A stretch of DNA of 64,000 nt, from the NCBI GenBank assembly GCA_963575745.1, contig CAUYUJ010004336.1, positions 250,773 to 314,772 on the forward strand, given 5' to 3'. The stretch's first letter is position 1, and every line of letters starts with the position of its first letter. The notes beneath the pieces are model-generated. The model searched no databases, had not been told where the DNA came from, and saw nothing but the letters and a program-made list of their open reading frames with translations. Shown here piece after piece: positions 1 through 9,969 of this stretch. This stretch comes from Prorocentrum cordatum. Taxonomy: Eukaryota > Sar > Dinophyceae > Prorocentrales > Prorocentraceae. Position numbers and translations under genes: made by a program.

Positions 1-582
1 AGAGCAGCAGGCGAGGGGGGAGGAGGGAGAGGAGGCGGCAGGGGCGGCTCCACGCCGTCCCCGTCCTGGGCGCCGCCACCACCGCGTCGAGCGCCGCGAG
101 GTCGCGGCCGCTGTGCCTGTGAGTCCGAGCGGAAAACCTCCAGGGCGACACGCAACAACCGATGACGGACGAGTAAAGCATCCCTTTCCACTCGCACAAC
201 GCGAGCTCGATGAGAGCTGTCCATTCTACATCTTTTTGCGGCCACTCCAGCAAGCTCGTCAGCAACTATGTTGCCGACAACCAGGAACCTCGGAACCCTC
301 TTCTGGATGGTCTGAATGGGGGAGAGGTGGGAGTCGACCTTGAGGACGGAGATAAGTGACGTGTCACGCCCCGTGCTCTGAATAATCGAACGAACCGTAT
401 CCCAATCCCCCTTGTTGTCTCCTGAGGGCCTATTGTAAAGCCCATTGTACCAACCATCGCACACTCCCGAAGCGTCCGTGACGTAGATCATGGGGCCTCT
501 GGAATGCAGAAGGGCTAACATGAGCCCTTGGAGTTCACCTCGAGGAACCGTTTGCTTCCGTCCAGGGAGAGGGCCTAAGACT
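1..582 (-). pseudogene. LINE RNase H domain, C-terminal part, frame-shifted and open to the window edge
   Basis: After the stop at 575 the coding sequence continues in the neighbouring frame as VLGPLPGRKQTVPRGEL, a signature I associate with dinoflagellate LINE RNase H domains. The catalytic acids are visible in order: Asp of FGDASGG (in the preceding frame), Glu of RGEL, Asp of YVTDASG, and Asp of GNIVADELAG. RNase H removes the RNA strand of the hybrid during element copying. The frame stays open from about 585 to base 1 and becomes Arg/Pro/Gly-rich, so the end of the protein lies outside. The change of frame sits at about 578-583. Confidence 0.75.
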
Positions 583-2875
583 CCAGCTCGAACCACGGGG
601 GGTCGTACGATGCTAAAGTGACAGCAGCAATTCCTATACGCCGAAAGGCGGGCTCTCGAGCGTAAGGACCTCCAGATGCATCACCGAAAATGACAACAGG
701 GTCTTCAATGTACCCTATACCCAAGGTGGTATCATTCAACTCGGGCGGTTCGTTGCCTCCCACTGTGGCCCAGTCTGGATCTGAGCTAGCTGGAAGTACT
801 GCCGTCCATGCACGCGGGATGAGCCCGCGGAACCAAAAGCACGCCTCGCTGTCGCCGCACGACACAGCACGAGGTACTAAACAATCAGACTGCTTGAAAG
901 CCTTGTGCTCGGCATTGTTGCACCGACATAGCCAGACCCGGTGTAGTGGTGTCTCAGGTTGTTCCATACACCTCGGACATTCAGGGCCGATACGATGCCT
1001 AGTTTCGTCGACGACTCTCTGCCGAGGCCAAAACCCCCTTGTCGCAACATTGGTCATGGTCTCGGCCAAACGATGCCCGTGTTTACTGTTCTGAAGGCTC
1101 CGAATAAAACGTCGATAACTGGTGTTGTCGATCCCGTTAGCTGAACCCTCACCACAGTAATGCCGAGCGGCCTTCGCCCACGCAGCATCTTGAAACGTTG
1201 GTTGAAACTCGTCTAGTACTTCAGAAGTGTCTTCGAATCCAGTGAGACCACTATCAGGGAAAATCCAATGGGCGCCTTCGTCACCTGGGGTGGCCCACTC
1301 GGTTGGGGACGTGGGAGTCCACCCTACTTCAAGCATATACCCAATAAGAGCTCCCATGGGCCCACGAACTTGCCGGGAGAATTGAGACGGAACAATATTC
1401 TGAAGACACCTAACAACTTGCGGCCAAGCCTGACGGACCATCGGGCGAAGATCGGGAAAGCAAAACCACGTACCGAGCCAGAGCTTCATGGTGCCCCTGG
1501 GAAACTTCACGAACGGGTCGGCACCCGGGGTCTTCAAATCCAACAAAGTAGTAAGACAGCGACCATTCTGCTTGGAGCCCATGGAGGCACCCAGCCTACG
1601 CCGAAAACCGACACGATGAGACCCGAAAGAGCCGTGAACCTGATGTCCGTAAGATCCCGCGGCTTGGGCCCCTGCTCGTTCCAGGCGCCCTGTAATCTGA
1701 TACCGACGAGAGGCCCGAGCGAACTTCCTAATCTTGGCCGTCGTGGCAGCAGCTTTGACCACACGCTTGCGCCGAGAGGAACGAGCAGGACGGCCAGCAC
1801 CGAGGTCCACGCCAAGGTACTGCGCTTGTAAACCATTCTGAACAGCATAGCCCAACTTCTTGAGCCTGGCCGCAACCTGCTTGCCATCGCTCGACTTCGA
1901 GCAAACTAAAACACTCTTGGGGGCTGCCTTCAACCCTGCCTTGCTGAGCTCGTCGCACGTGTCACGGAGACAGCCAAACAGTTGTGCACGAACGACTTTC
2001 CTGGACCCCGTCACTCTTTGATACAGGTCGTCCACCCGGATCCTCATGGACGTCCCAACATGCACCGAAGTGATTTTGGCTTGGCTGAAATACACCATGC
2101 ACCTCCCGAGCCTGACTCCACTCCGAAGGCCCTGGACGATGCTGCGAGAAGGCTGAAATGCGGTCGAAAAACACCCGTCTTGAGCGAGAGTCCGAGGAGC
2201 GACGCAATTCTGGAGTTCTAACCCAAGAACCGCAGCGGGAAATTGAAGCCGAAGGGCGGTACTCACGAGAGCCTCCCAAGACATCGAATCATAGAAAGCT
2301 TACACGTCGATAAGACCCGTGCCGAATTCGATCCCTAGGCGCATACATGCCTCATTTTGCAGAGCTCGAACGAACGCCTCGCGAAGAGCAGAGTTACCTC
2401 GGATCGCGGCATCCCACTCTGGCTCCGAGGAGGAGGTCCAGAGGCGGACGTCTTCTTCACGAGCTGCTGACCACACTCTGGTGAGCATGGCCAGCAGCCC
2501 GATCACCCTGTCGCCTCCGGACTTCTTCCCCCGCAACCTTCCTATGACCAGCAGGACTTGCCAGGGCCACGTAATCCGAAAGTCACACGCTTGAAAAAGC
2601 TGCGCAAGCTGAAGGGGCCCTTCGCGTGGAAGCCGCTGCATATCTGTTGGAGAGAGCTGATCGACCCCCTGACCAGCACGTGCCTTCATACTCTGGAGCG
2701 CGGCTTCCGCCCGATCGCAAGTGAGAACGGGCAGTTGATCGTCTTCAGTTGCAGCACGGATGCGGTCAAATAACTCGCCTAAAGAGTCAAGTGAGACGTC
2801 GCCTGGGCTCCAAAGCTGATGCCATTTCTTGGCCTTGTGATCAAAAACGTCCCGAGGGTGAAAAAATCATTTCCC
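575..2875 (-). pseudogene. LINE reverse transcriptase domain, one internal stop
   Basis: From about 2875 the frame reads FFHPRDVFDHKAKKWHQLW and runs into the RT fingers (GVDQLSPTDMQRLP; GGDRVIGLLAMLTRVWSA). Motif A is LIDV-stop-AFYDS: a TAA near 2297 replaces one codon between the catalytic Asp and the aromatic residue, and the frame continues unchanged on both sides. Motif B is near SRSIVQGLRSG and motif C reads RVDDL. The thumb and connection region follows, then the start of RNase H at IFGDASGGPY close to 650. The frame ends at a TAG at 575-577, where the continuation moves to the next frame. One base substitution would account for the motif A stop. Assignment to a dinoflagellate LINE is by motif recognition. 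Confidence 0.8.
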
Positions 2876-4818
2876 CCCGACCTCCACCTCGAAGGAAGGA
2901 AGGGGACCCCGCAGGCCTCGGGGGCCGAAATCCATTCCCTAAAATCATTGAGTGAACTTTGAAGATCCCTCCGCTCGGCACGTCCAGCCACCCGCTTGGC
3001 AACTGAAAATTCCTTCTCCAAAATCGGAAGGCCGACATCCTGCACGCGCATCAGTTGCGACTGCCAAAGAGACCATGCTCCGTCGACTGGGTCCAGCGAA
3101 GCCAACGGCAGGTGAACTGAATCTGGTACGTCACTAGCCAAGGCACGGCACGCTGCAGCAAGCCGAGAGCGCTGGACTTCCCCGTTCCCTTTAGTCATAG
3201 GATGACAAAGGCCCTGAAGTACCGTGCGCACCCTACCCCGCCAGCAAGCTACCTGCCCGCGCAGTGGTTCCGAAGGAACCTGATCCAGCATATGCAGCAC
3301 TCTGTCCCGAAAGACTGGCCCGTGTGAGCGAGAATGAATTGGCTCGGGCTCTCCGTGATGTGCAGAAATAACATGCTCAACTGTGCGCACCCATTGTGAA
3401 TAAAGCGCGCTCACGCTCATGATGCGTTCGCGCCCCACGTAATAAGCTCCAGAACTCCGAAAAACTGACCAAACTTCTTGCTCGGACCCCACAGGAACAT
3501 ACCCCACGTCACGCTTGGCGGCCCCCCAGGACTCGCCGGGGATGTGGAACGACGGGAGGGGAGGGAGGGAAGGAGAGGGGAGCTGCTGACTGCCTGAGAG
3601 ACCATTGTCTGCACCGCTGGTCGTGGGTGAACCTGGGGGTTCATCGGGCTCAAAAGGTGGCTCGTGGGCTTCTTGATCGAGCTCAAATTCAAAACCTAGA
3701 TCGGGGGACTCGGACATCGCGGGCCCCCGCGCCCCACCAGAGGAGGACCCCACCAGGGAGGCGAGGGAGAGAGGGGCCCCAGGGAAGCCGCCTTCGTCGT
3801 CCGAGTCCCCGAAAACAAGCCGTGGCGCCTGACTCTGCTGAGAGTCGCCTTCATTCAAATCACCGTAAAGCTCGTGGTAGCATTCGTCCATGGCAATACG
3901 TGCCGCCGAACGCTTTGTCGCGTCAGCAGCCCGTCCCACGCTGGACTTCGACCCTATTTGAGGAATGTGCTTCGGCCTCGGGGCCTGAGGCAATTTGGGC
4001 GCCATGTGGAGCTCTCGGCATAGCAGCTTCTGGCAAGAGCTGCGGATGACCAGCACCAACCCACAATGCGGGCGCCAGGGTACATCCACGCGTGCCTCGA
4101 GACGGGAAATGAAAGGCACGCTGGATTTGCTGGTTAAGACGAAATCTATGTGCGTGCCTGATCCTAGCGAGCAGGTGTACTGAAGCGGACACTTGTAAAT
4201 CACACCGTCAACTTTGTTTACGAAACCTACACGCTGCAGGGTTTCAGGAGCCATGTTCCAACCCCCGATCACGACCCAAGGAAGGCGACACTGCTGCAGC
4301 AGCGCCCAAAGCCGAGCAAACCGAGGAAGATTTCGGCCCTTGTACCCCTCGCCTGAGTAGGCGTAAAAGGAAACTAAGATAAACGAGAAACCTTTCTGAT
4401 GGCAAACTACAGCGGAAAACCCATCGAGGCTGGCCGAACCGTCAACTGTAAGGTCCTTCCATGCACCGCTGGCCTGGGCAAGTGAGTGAACTGACAAGTG
4501 TTTCCTGGCTAGAATGAACTCTCCCCCTTCGTTGGCGCGAGACTGACCCGCAAGGGTCGCGCCGTTTCCCGTGCCGCGGGCGGGGTTCAAAAAGCTCCTA
4601 AACTTGGCCTTGTAGGCCTCAGACTTCCATCGGGCGACGTCGTCTGTGGACCCGATGCGGGTCTCAACTAAAGCAAAAATGTGATAACTGGCAGCCCTAC
4701 TGCTGGTGAGAAACCCCCGCGATTTCTTGCTCAGCTGAGTCACATTCGCAAAGAAAATCTGCGTTTCACCATTCGAAGGCTGCTCAGTCCCCGACGAGGC
4801 CGATCTCGATGCAGTCAT
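2779..4818 (-). CDS. LINE AP-endonuclease domain and linker (N-terminal half of ORF2)
   Basis: This 679-residue frame opens with an exonuclease-endonuclease-phosphatase fold of the kind that nicks target DNA for LINE insertion. Visible landmarks are FFANVT (residues 22-27), VETR (51-54), a SFYAYSG strand (150-156), WVVIGGWNM (181-189), THIDFVL (222-228) and RPHCGL (249-254). The usual G-D-x-N metal-binding motif reads GGWN here, so the Asp is absent; nicking activity is therefore doubtful. The PH dipeptide stands where many AP endonucleases have DH, which I believe is common in dinoflagellate LINEs. Residues 270-480 are an acidic, Pro/Ser-rich linker. The last 30 or so residues, after about base 2870, are out of frame; the true continuation is in the frame of the reverse transcriptase. 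The stop just upstream at 4858 separates it from ORF1. Confidence 0.75.
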   Translation of the reverse strand: MTASRSASSGTEQPSNGETQIFFANVTQLSKKSRGFLTSSRAASYHIFALVETRIGSTDDVARWKSEAYKAKFRSFLNPARGTGNGATLAGQSRANEGGEFILARKHLSVHSLAQASGAWKDLTVDGSASLDGFSAVVCHQKGFSFILVSFYAYSGEGYKGRNLPRFARLWALLQQCRLPWVVIGGWNMAPETLQRVGFVNKVDGVIYKCPLQYTCSLGSGTHIDFVLTSKSSVPFISRLEARVDVPWRPHCGLVLVIRSSCQKLLCRELHMAPKLPQAPRPKHIPQIGSKSSVGRAADATKRSAARIAMDECYHELYGDLNEGDSQQSQAPRLVFGDSDDEGGFPGAPLSLASLVGSSSGGARGPAMSESPDLGFEFELDQEAHEPPFEPDEPPGSPTTSGADNGLSGSQQLPSPSLPPLPSFHIPGESWGAAKRDVGYVPVGSEQEVWSVFRSSGAYYVGRERIMSVSALYSQWVRTVEHVISAHHGEPEPIHSRSHGPVFRDRVLHMLDQVPSEPLRGQVACWRGRVRTVLQGLCHPMTKGNGEVQRSRLAAACRALASDVPDSVHLPLASLDPVDGAWSLWQSQLMRVQDVGLPILEKEFSVAKRVAGRAERRDLQSSLNDFREWISAPEACGVPFLPSRWRSGGNDFFTLGTFLITRPRNGISFGAQATSHLTL

Positions 4819-4857
4819 CCCAGCCGACTGCGTGCTCGAGGGGCCCCGCTGCCTGGA

Positions 4858-5950
4858 TCATGGACTCCCGAGGCCAGCGCCATGCGCGGCCTGGGCGGCG
4901 GCTAGCTTGGCGGCGCTGATGCGCTGCGCCTCCTCAGCCAGCTCAGCGTCTGCCTGGTCCTCGCCGACGGCGATGTCCTCTGCAGTGCGCCCTTCGCCGC
5001 CTGCCTGCGTCCTTCCCGACTCGGCACCAGCGCCACCGCCGCCACTGCTGCCGCTGCTGCTGCCTGTGGCCTCGCCGTCGAGACCCTTCCGCTTCTTGGC
5101 CAGGCGGGTCATGATGTCCTCCTGCATCTTCGCCATGCGCGCAAGCATGGTCTCGACCTCGGAGGACTTGTTACCCGCCAGGTCGCGCACCCCCTTCAGG
5201 TCGGTCTCCAGCTGCTTGAGGTCGGCCCTCTCCGTCTCGCTGACCTACAGCGTGTCCAGCTTGCTGAAGAAGTCATCGTCCCAAGAAATGGAGATGAGCT
5301 TCTTGGTGTCGCCCCCCCTGGCTGTGGGAGCTGCCCTTGGTGTCCTTCGCAATCACGCCGTTCAACTCGGCGAGGGCTCTAACGGCCTGCAGCTTCGACT
5401 TCTCCGCCTTGGCAAGGACGAGCGCTGCAGATGCTTCGCGCTCAGTGGCCCTGTCAAGCACTTCTCGTGCACGAAGGAGAGCTGAAATTGCTTGATCGTG
5501 CTTGGTGGCTGCATCCCGCACTGCAGCTGTGGCACGCCTGATGGACTCCTCGGGCGTGACGCACTTCTCGATCGGGATGTCTTCGCTCTTCAGCCTGCCG
5601 ATGTGTGCCTCCAATATCGTCTTCATCGCAGGGTCGGACGTGACACTCAGCGCCTGCAGATATACGGACAGGGGATTACTCGGACTCGTCGCCGATCCTG
5701 CCTTTGGAGGCGGAGGTGCCAACGCCAACTGGTTCCCGTTGGGTGCTCCGCCCTTGGAACTGCCCTTGGATGCTTTCGGACGGTGCAACGTGACCACGGC
5801 TTGGCACTTCGGACATCGACAATGCTTATTCCATAAAATACGGTTCCATTCCTGACGCCCACACTGCTGACACTTGGACCACCCTGACTCGAACGGCTCG
5901 GTGGTGTCAGGCGCAGGGGCCGTTGCCGTACTCCCCTTCTTTTTGCCCAT
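4858..5950 (-). pseudogene. LINE ORF1-like protein, zinc ribbon plus coiled coil, broken
   Basis: This is the first reading frame of the LINE. The ATG at 5950 is preceded two codons upstream by an in-frame TGA, which fixes the start. Residues 27-49 form a C-x2-C-x15-C-x2-C zinc ribbon (CQQC ... CPKC), followed by a Pro/Ala/Lys-rich linker. Ala/Glu/Lys/Arg-rich helical sequence with coiled-coil character runs from about residue 110. The first frame ends at 5273, but the protein clearly continues in another frame after a run of G/C at 5311-5316 (DTKKLISISW...). That frame contains a TAG near 5247 and reads through a second helical block to a TGA at 4858. ORF1 proteins of LINEs bind the element RNA; that role here is inferred from position and zinc ribbon, not shown. 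Confidence 0.68.
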
Positions 5951-6094
5951 GGCTCAAGAAGAGGTGATGAACTGCCCTCCTTAGTCAACCTGTTAGAGCG
6001 AAAGAGAACCTCTGCCCTGCCAGGTGTCCCTCAAGCGCCGACGGGGAGGCGAGGGCTGGCTCAGGGCAAAATGCTCTGAGCCGGGATGGCTTGA

Positions 6095-6470
6095 GGGAGG
6101 AGGAGGAAGAGGCGGAGGCGGAGGAGGAGGAGGAGGAGGCGGAGGCGGAGGCGGAGGCGGAGGAGGAGGAGGAGGAGGAGGAGGAGGAGGAGGAGGAGGA
6201 GGAGGGAGGAGGAGGAGGAGGAGGAGGGAGGAGGAGGGAGGAGGGGGAGGAGGAGGAGGAGGAGGAGGGAGGAGGAGGAGGAGGGAGGAGGGAGGAGGGA
6301 GGGAGGGAGGAGGGAGGAGGGAGGAGGGAGGAGGGAGGAGGAGGAGGAGGAGGGAGGAGGAGGAGGGAGGAGGGAGGAGGAGGGAGGAGGAGGAGGAGGA
6401 GGAGGAGGAGAGGAGGAGGAGGAGGAGGAGGAGGAGGAGGAGGAGGAGAGGAGGAGGAGGGGGGGGAGGG
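6095..6470. repeat. GGA trinucleotide microsatellite
   Basis: About 375 bases of near-pure GGA with GGC, GGGA and GAGGC interruptions; purine on the plus strand. Long frames on both strands here are homopolymer-like artefacts. It lies about 100 bases outside the 5' end of the LINE. The remaining bases 5990-6094 show nothing recognisable. Confidence 0.95.
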
Positions 6471-7510
6471 TGCGCTCCCGCGGGCCGGCGGCCGCACGGG
6501 TAACCATGTTCCGCGCAGGGGGGGGGGGGGGGGGGCATCCGCGAACAAAAGCGCCCCGTGTATCCGCGGGGGAGTGGCCCAGGAGCCCTGCCTGCGATGC
6601 CGCGAACTCGGGGTGGACGGCCCTCCTGCCCTGGCACGTCGGATTGGCGAATTGGCCGCGTTCGGTTCGCGAGGGGGCGGCGCGGCCGTCGTTTCTCAGA
6701 GCGCTTTCGCTTCCAGGCAAAACCAAGTCATACCACGCGCCTCCTCGTCAAGCGGCCTGACCAGAACAGGCCGTGGTTTGGCATCGCTTGGTATCTCTCG
6801 GGAGCGAGGGTGGTCAAAAGCGAGGTAGGTTTGTTTTGCCCCCAGTTTCTGCGGGTCCAGATCCGTCGGTGTCGGCCCCAGGCCGTTTGCACTGGAGGGA
6901 GGTTTGCTAAAGGGAGGTGTGTCCACCGCCGGGGGAGTTGCGCCAGGGAGTGGTAAGGCGGAGGTGCTTCGCAGGTTTCGGCGGCTGGGGGCCCTCGCAG
7001 GGCCCTGGGACCGTCAAGGCACAATCCGGGGCGAAAGAGAGAATGCTCTTTGGGAAGTGGTCCAGATCTTCGGGGACCCCGTAGAAGAAGAAGAAGAAGA
7101 AGAGGAGGAAAAATGTCAAGACATCGGAGGTGTGGGTCCGGGTGCTGATTTCTCCTGCTGTTGTACCAGGTCGAGGGCGAAGCTGTTGGCCTTCTTCTCT
7201 GGCAGGGCATGTCGTCGCGCTTCAGCGCCTGCGCCATCTGGGGGTCGATGAGAGCCGCACGCTTTACATGCCGGGCCGCCACCGTGAGGCCATGGAAGTC
7301 GACGCGTGCTCGCGTGCAGCGCGCGCGGTGGGCCGGGCCATGGGGTTCGGATGCCAGTGCCGACGCTGGAGTCTCCTCGCCGCAGTCCAAGAGAAGAAGT
7401 AGGAAGACGGAAAGTACGGCGCGCGTAGGTGCGAAATCCACCTGGCGCTGTCGCAAGCCAGCGCGGGACGACAAGGTCTGCCGCCAGGAGCCCAAAATTG
7501 CTACGGAGGA
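6471..7510. other. GC-rich DNA without a recognised gene; small GAA repeat
   Basis: A run of about 18 G at 6518-6535 and a GAA/GAG repeat at 7084-7110 are the only simple structures. Open frames occur on both strands, but none shows a recognisable domain or convincing protein composition. Confidence 0.5.
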
Positions 7511-7516
7511 GGCTTC

Positions 7517-7700
7517 GTCCTCCTCCTTATCATCATCCTCGTCCTCCTCATCCCTCCTCCTCCTCTTCCTGCCGCTTCTCGTCTCTCCCCCACGCCTTCC
7601 TCCTCCTCATCCTCTCATCGTCATCCTCCTCCTCATCCTTCTCCTCCTCCTCCTCCTCCTCCTCCTCCTCCTCCTCTTTGTCCTCTTCCTCCTCCCACCC
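7517..7700. repeat. TCC/TCA microsatellite
   Basis: Pyrimidine-rich TCC with TCA and TCG interruptions, immediately followed by a different trinucleotide array. Confidence 0.9.
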
Positions 7701-7701
7701 A

Positions 7702-7817
7702 GACGAAGTGCGGCGACGCCGACAACGGCGGCGACGACAACGACCACCACGACAGACGACGGCGACAAAGAAGACGACGACGACGGCGGCGGCGGCGGCG
7801 ACGACGACGACGACGAG

Positions 7818-7853
<36 letters not shown>

Positions 7854-7880
7854 AACGACGATGACGACGACGACGACGAA
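7702..7880. repeat. GAC trinucleotide microsatellite
   Basis: Array of GAC with GGC and AAC variants. Bases 7881-8090 after it are a GC-rich stretch with no gene seen. Confidence 0.9.
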
Positions 7881-8090
7881 GCTGGCGCTGGCGGCGGCGG
7901 CAGCGCTCGCCGCTCGCAGCGGCGCCTGCCCCCGAGAGGCCGCGGCCGTTTCGCCCCGGCGGGGCCTCCGCGGCGCCACCTTGGCCGCGGGGGGGCTGCA
8001 GAGCGCCGCGCCCGCGGGCCCGCGCGCGGCCCTTCCTGAGGAAGGCCGCCCTCTTCCGACGTCGGGCAAAGAGATCTACACTTGCCAGGC

Positions 8091-8383
8091 CTCCTCCTCC
8101 TCCTCCTCCTCCCTCCCTCCCTCCCTCCCTGCCTCCCTCCTCCTCCTCCTCCTCTCTTCCTCCTCCTCCTCCTCCTCCTCCTCCTCCTCCCTCCCTCCCT
8201 CCCTCCCTCCCTCCCTCCCTCCCTCCTCCTCCTCTCCTCCTCCTCCTCCCCTCCTCCTCCTCCTCCTCCTCCCTCCTCCTCCTCCTCCTCCTCCTCCCTC
8301 CTCCTCCTCCTCCTCCTCCTCCTCCTCCTCCTCTCCTCCTCCTCCTCCTCCTCCTCCTCCTCCTTGCTCCTCCTCCTGCTCCT
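8091..8383. repeat. CCT/CCCT microsatellite
   Basis: About 290 bases of CCT with several CCCT blocks. Its reverse complement resembles the GGA array at 6095-6470. Confidence 0.95.
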
Positions 8384-8721
8384 GCGTGTCGGACTGACGT
8401 CGGGCTCACGTCCACTGCACCCCGACTGGGCCCTTCCTGGGCCCAGGAGCTGTGTATATGCCCTCCTGGCCAAGGCAGGTGGGCGTGGCGTACACACCGC
8501 TGGTGGGTTTCAGGATGGGCCTGACCGGGAAGCAGTGGATGTGTGTGTAGATTTCGTTGCCCTCCGACGTGTGGCGCGAATGCTTGCCGTCCACCAACAT
8601 GGAGCTCGCAAGGGCTTGCGCTGGAAACGCAGATCGTGCGTCCTGTTCTCGCGGGTGCTCTCTCAGATAAATTTGTCCAACCTTCCCTCGACTCGTTTTG
8701 CACAGCACTGGTCACGCGATC

Positions 8722-8816
8722 ATCCTCCGCCTCCCGCCTCTCGCCTCCTCCCTCCTCCTCCTCCTCCTCCTCCTCCTCCTCCTCCTCCTCCTCCTCCTCC
8801 TCCTCCTCCTCCTCTT
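8722..8816. repeat. CTC microsatellite
   Basis: Almost pure CTC over roughly 80 bases at 8740-8816, with a less regular lead-in. No gene is visible between 8384 and 8721. Confidence 0.9.
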
Positions 8817-8819
8817 CAC

Positions 8820-9969
8820 CCTCATCCCGTTTCTCCTTCCTCTTCCTAGGGAGCTGCGAATTGCGAAGCCGTCGCCACTTTCGCGGGCTCCTGGGAGGTC
8901 CGGCGGAGCGGGTGCCAGATCTCGCGGCTCCCTCGGGGGCTACGCACTGCCAGATTGTCGCAATTTGCGCGGGCTGGTGCCATGCGCACACCGCTCTCGG
9001 AGGGGGGTGCGAAATTCCAGCCATTCTTGTGGCTTCAAGTCCAGTTGCAGCTCCGATCGCGGTTTCGTCGGTTTCACGGGCAAGTGTTATTGCGATATTG
9101 GGTCCGACCCTAGTTTCTGATAACGGTGACCACGGCACGCTATCTTGCTATGACAGGATACGGCCCCTCATCCATTGCCCCCTTGTTTGCCCCTACGGTC
9201 GGGAAGTTTTACTGAACGCGTCGCGGAGACACGTGGTGGTGCGCGAGCGGATAGCGTGTCGTTCCACATCCCAGGCGTGAAGTTGGGAAATGTCCAAACG
9301 TTCGTTTAGGAAATGGATAGCCCCGACTACCAATCTGAATCGCGTTCTATCACTGCCCGTCCTGCATTTGCTTGCGCCCCGGCATCGGTGATTCCCATAT
9401 TGTGGTACCATCTCCAATCGTTTGGGATCTTTTGAAAAATTGCATCGGCGCACCTCCCCCGCCACCCCAAGGACCCACGAACGATCTGGCCCTGCAAAAA
9501 TCGTACCCCGCCTAGGTCAGGACACCGACCAGCTGGATCAAACACGGGCTGGAATAACATAGCGATCGTTCCCACGCCTACGCTGCGCCATTTTCCACTC
9601 CACTTCCTGCCTTGGGGACGTCCGCGCTTCTAGCTCCGACGTCCTGCACGGGAGGCTCACGGCCTAGAACCAGCAACAGGAGGGAAATATGTTGGAAAGG
9701 GCCGCCGTTACTTCCCACCATTTATATCATAAATCGAACGCACCCATATCCGCACACGTAAGTCTGCGCCGTTCCATGGCCACTGTTGGCAGTACTCGCA
9801 CAAGTTGTTTGCCCCATATTCCAATTCCCTCAGCCCTGAGACAGTGCAGTGATGTAAACAAACAGTTGTCATGGTTCTGGAAAAATAATCCAACATTCCC
9901 ATCTGAGGCTTGAGGCCGCCCTACCCATTGGACGTGCAGGACCGCCGGTAACCGTGAATCCCTTTGGTT
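8820..9969. other. No gene recognised
   Basis: Mixed-composition sequence with short frames on both strands. I see no domain, RNA gene or repeat array in it. Confidence 0.5.

Larger units (their letters stand above)
1..5988 (-). mobile_element. Non-LTR retrotransposon (LINE), nearly complete, 3' end beyond window
   Basis: Read on the minus strand, this stretch holds in order an ORF1-like protein with a zinc ribbon, an AP-endonuclease domain, a reverse transcriptase and an RNase H domain. Such an element copies itself by nicking DNA and priming reverse transcription at the nick. The reading frame is broken at only a few places: a frame change at a G-run near 5311-5316, in-frame stops near 5247 and 4858, a frame change near 2870, a TAA inside RT motif A near 2297, and a frame change near 578-583. 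Between breaks the frames are long, so the copy is either young or affected by base errors. The 5' end is close to 5990, about 100 bases from a GGA microsatellite. The frame is still open at base 1, so the 3' end lies outside the window. Confidence 0.88.

Noticed and set aside
5945-5960. GGCTCAAG near the LINE ORF1 start as a second spliced-leader relict
   Set aside because: Only eight bases of the leader 3' end match and they are antisense to the LINE; chance is sufficient.
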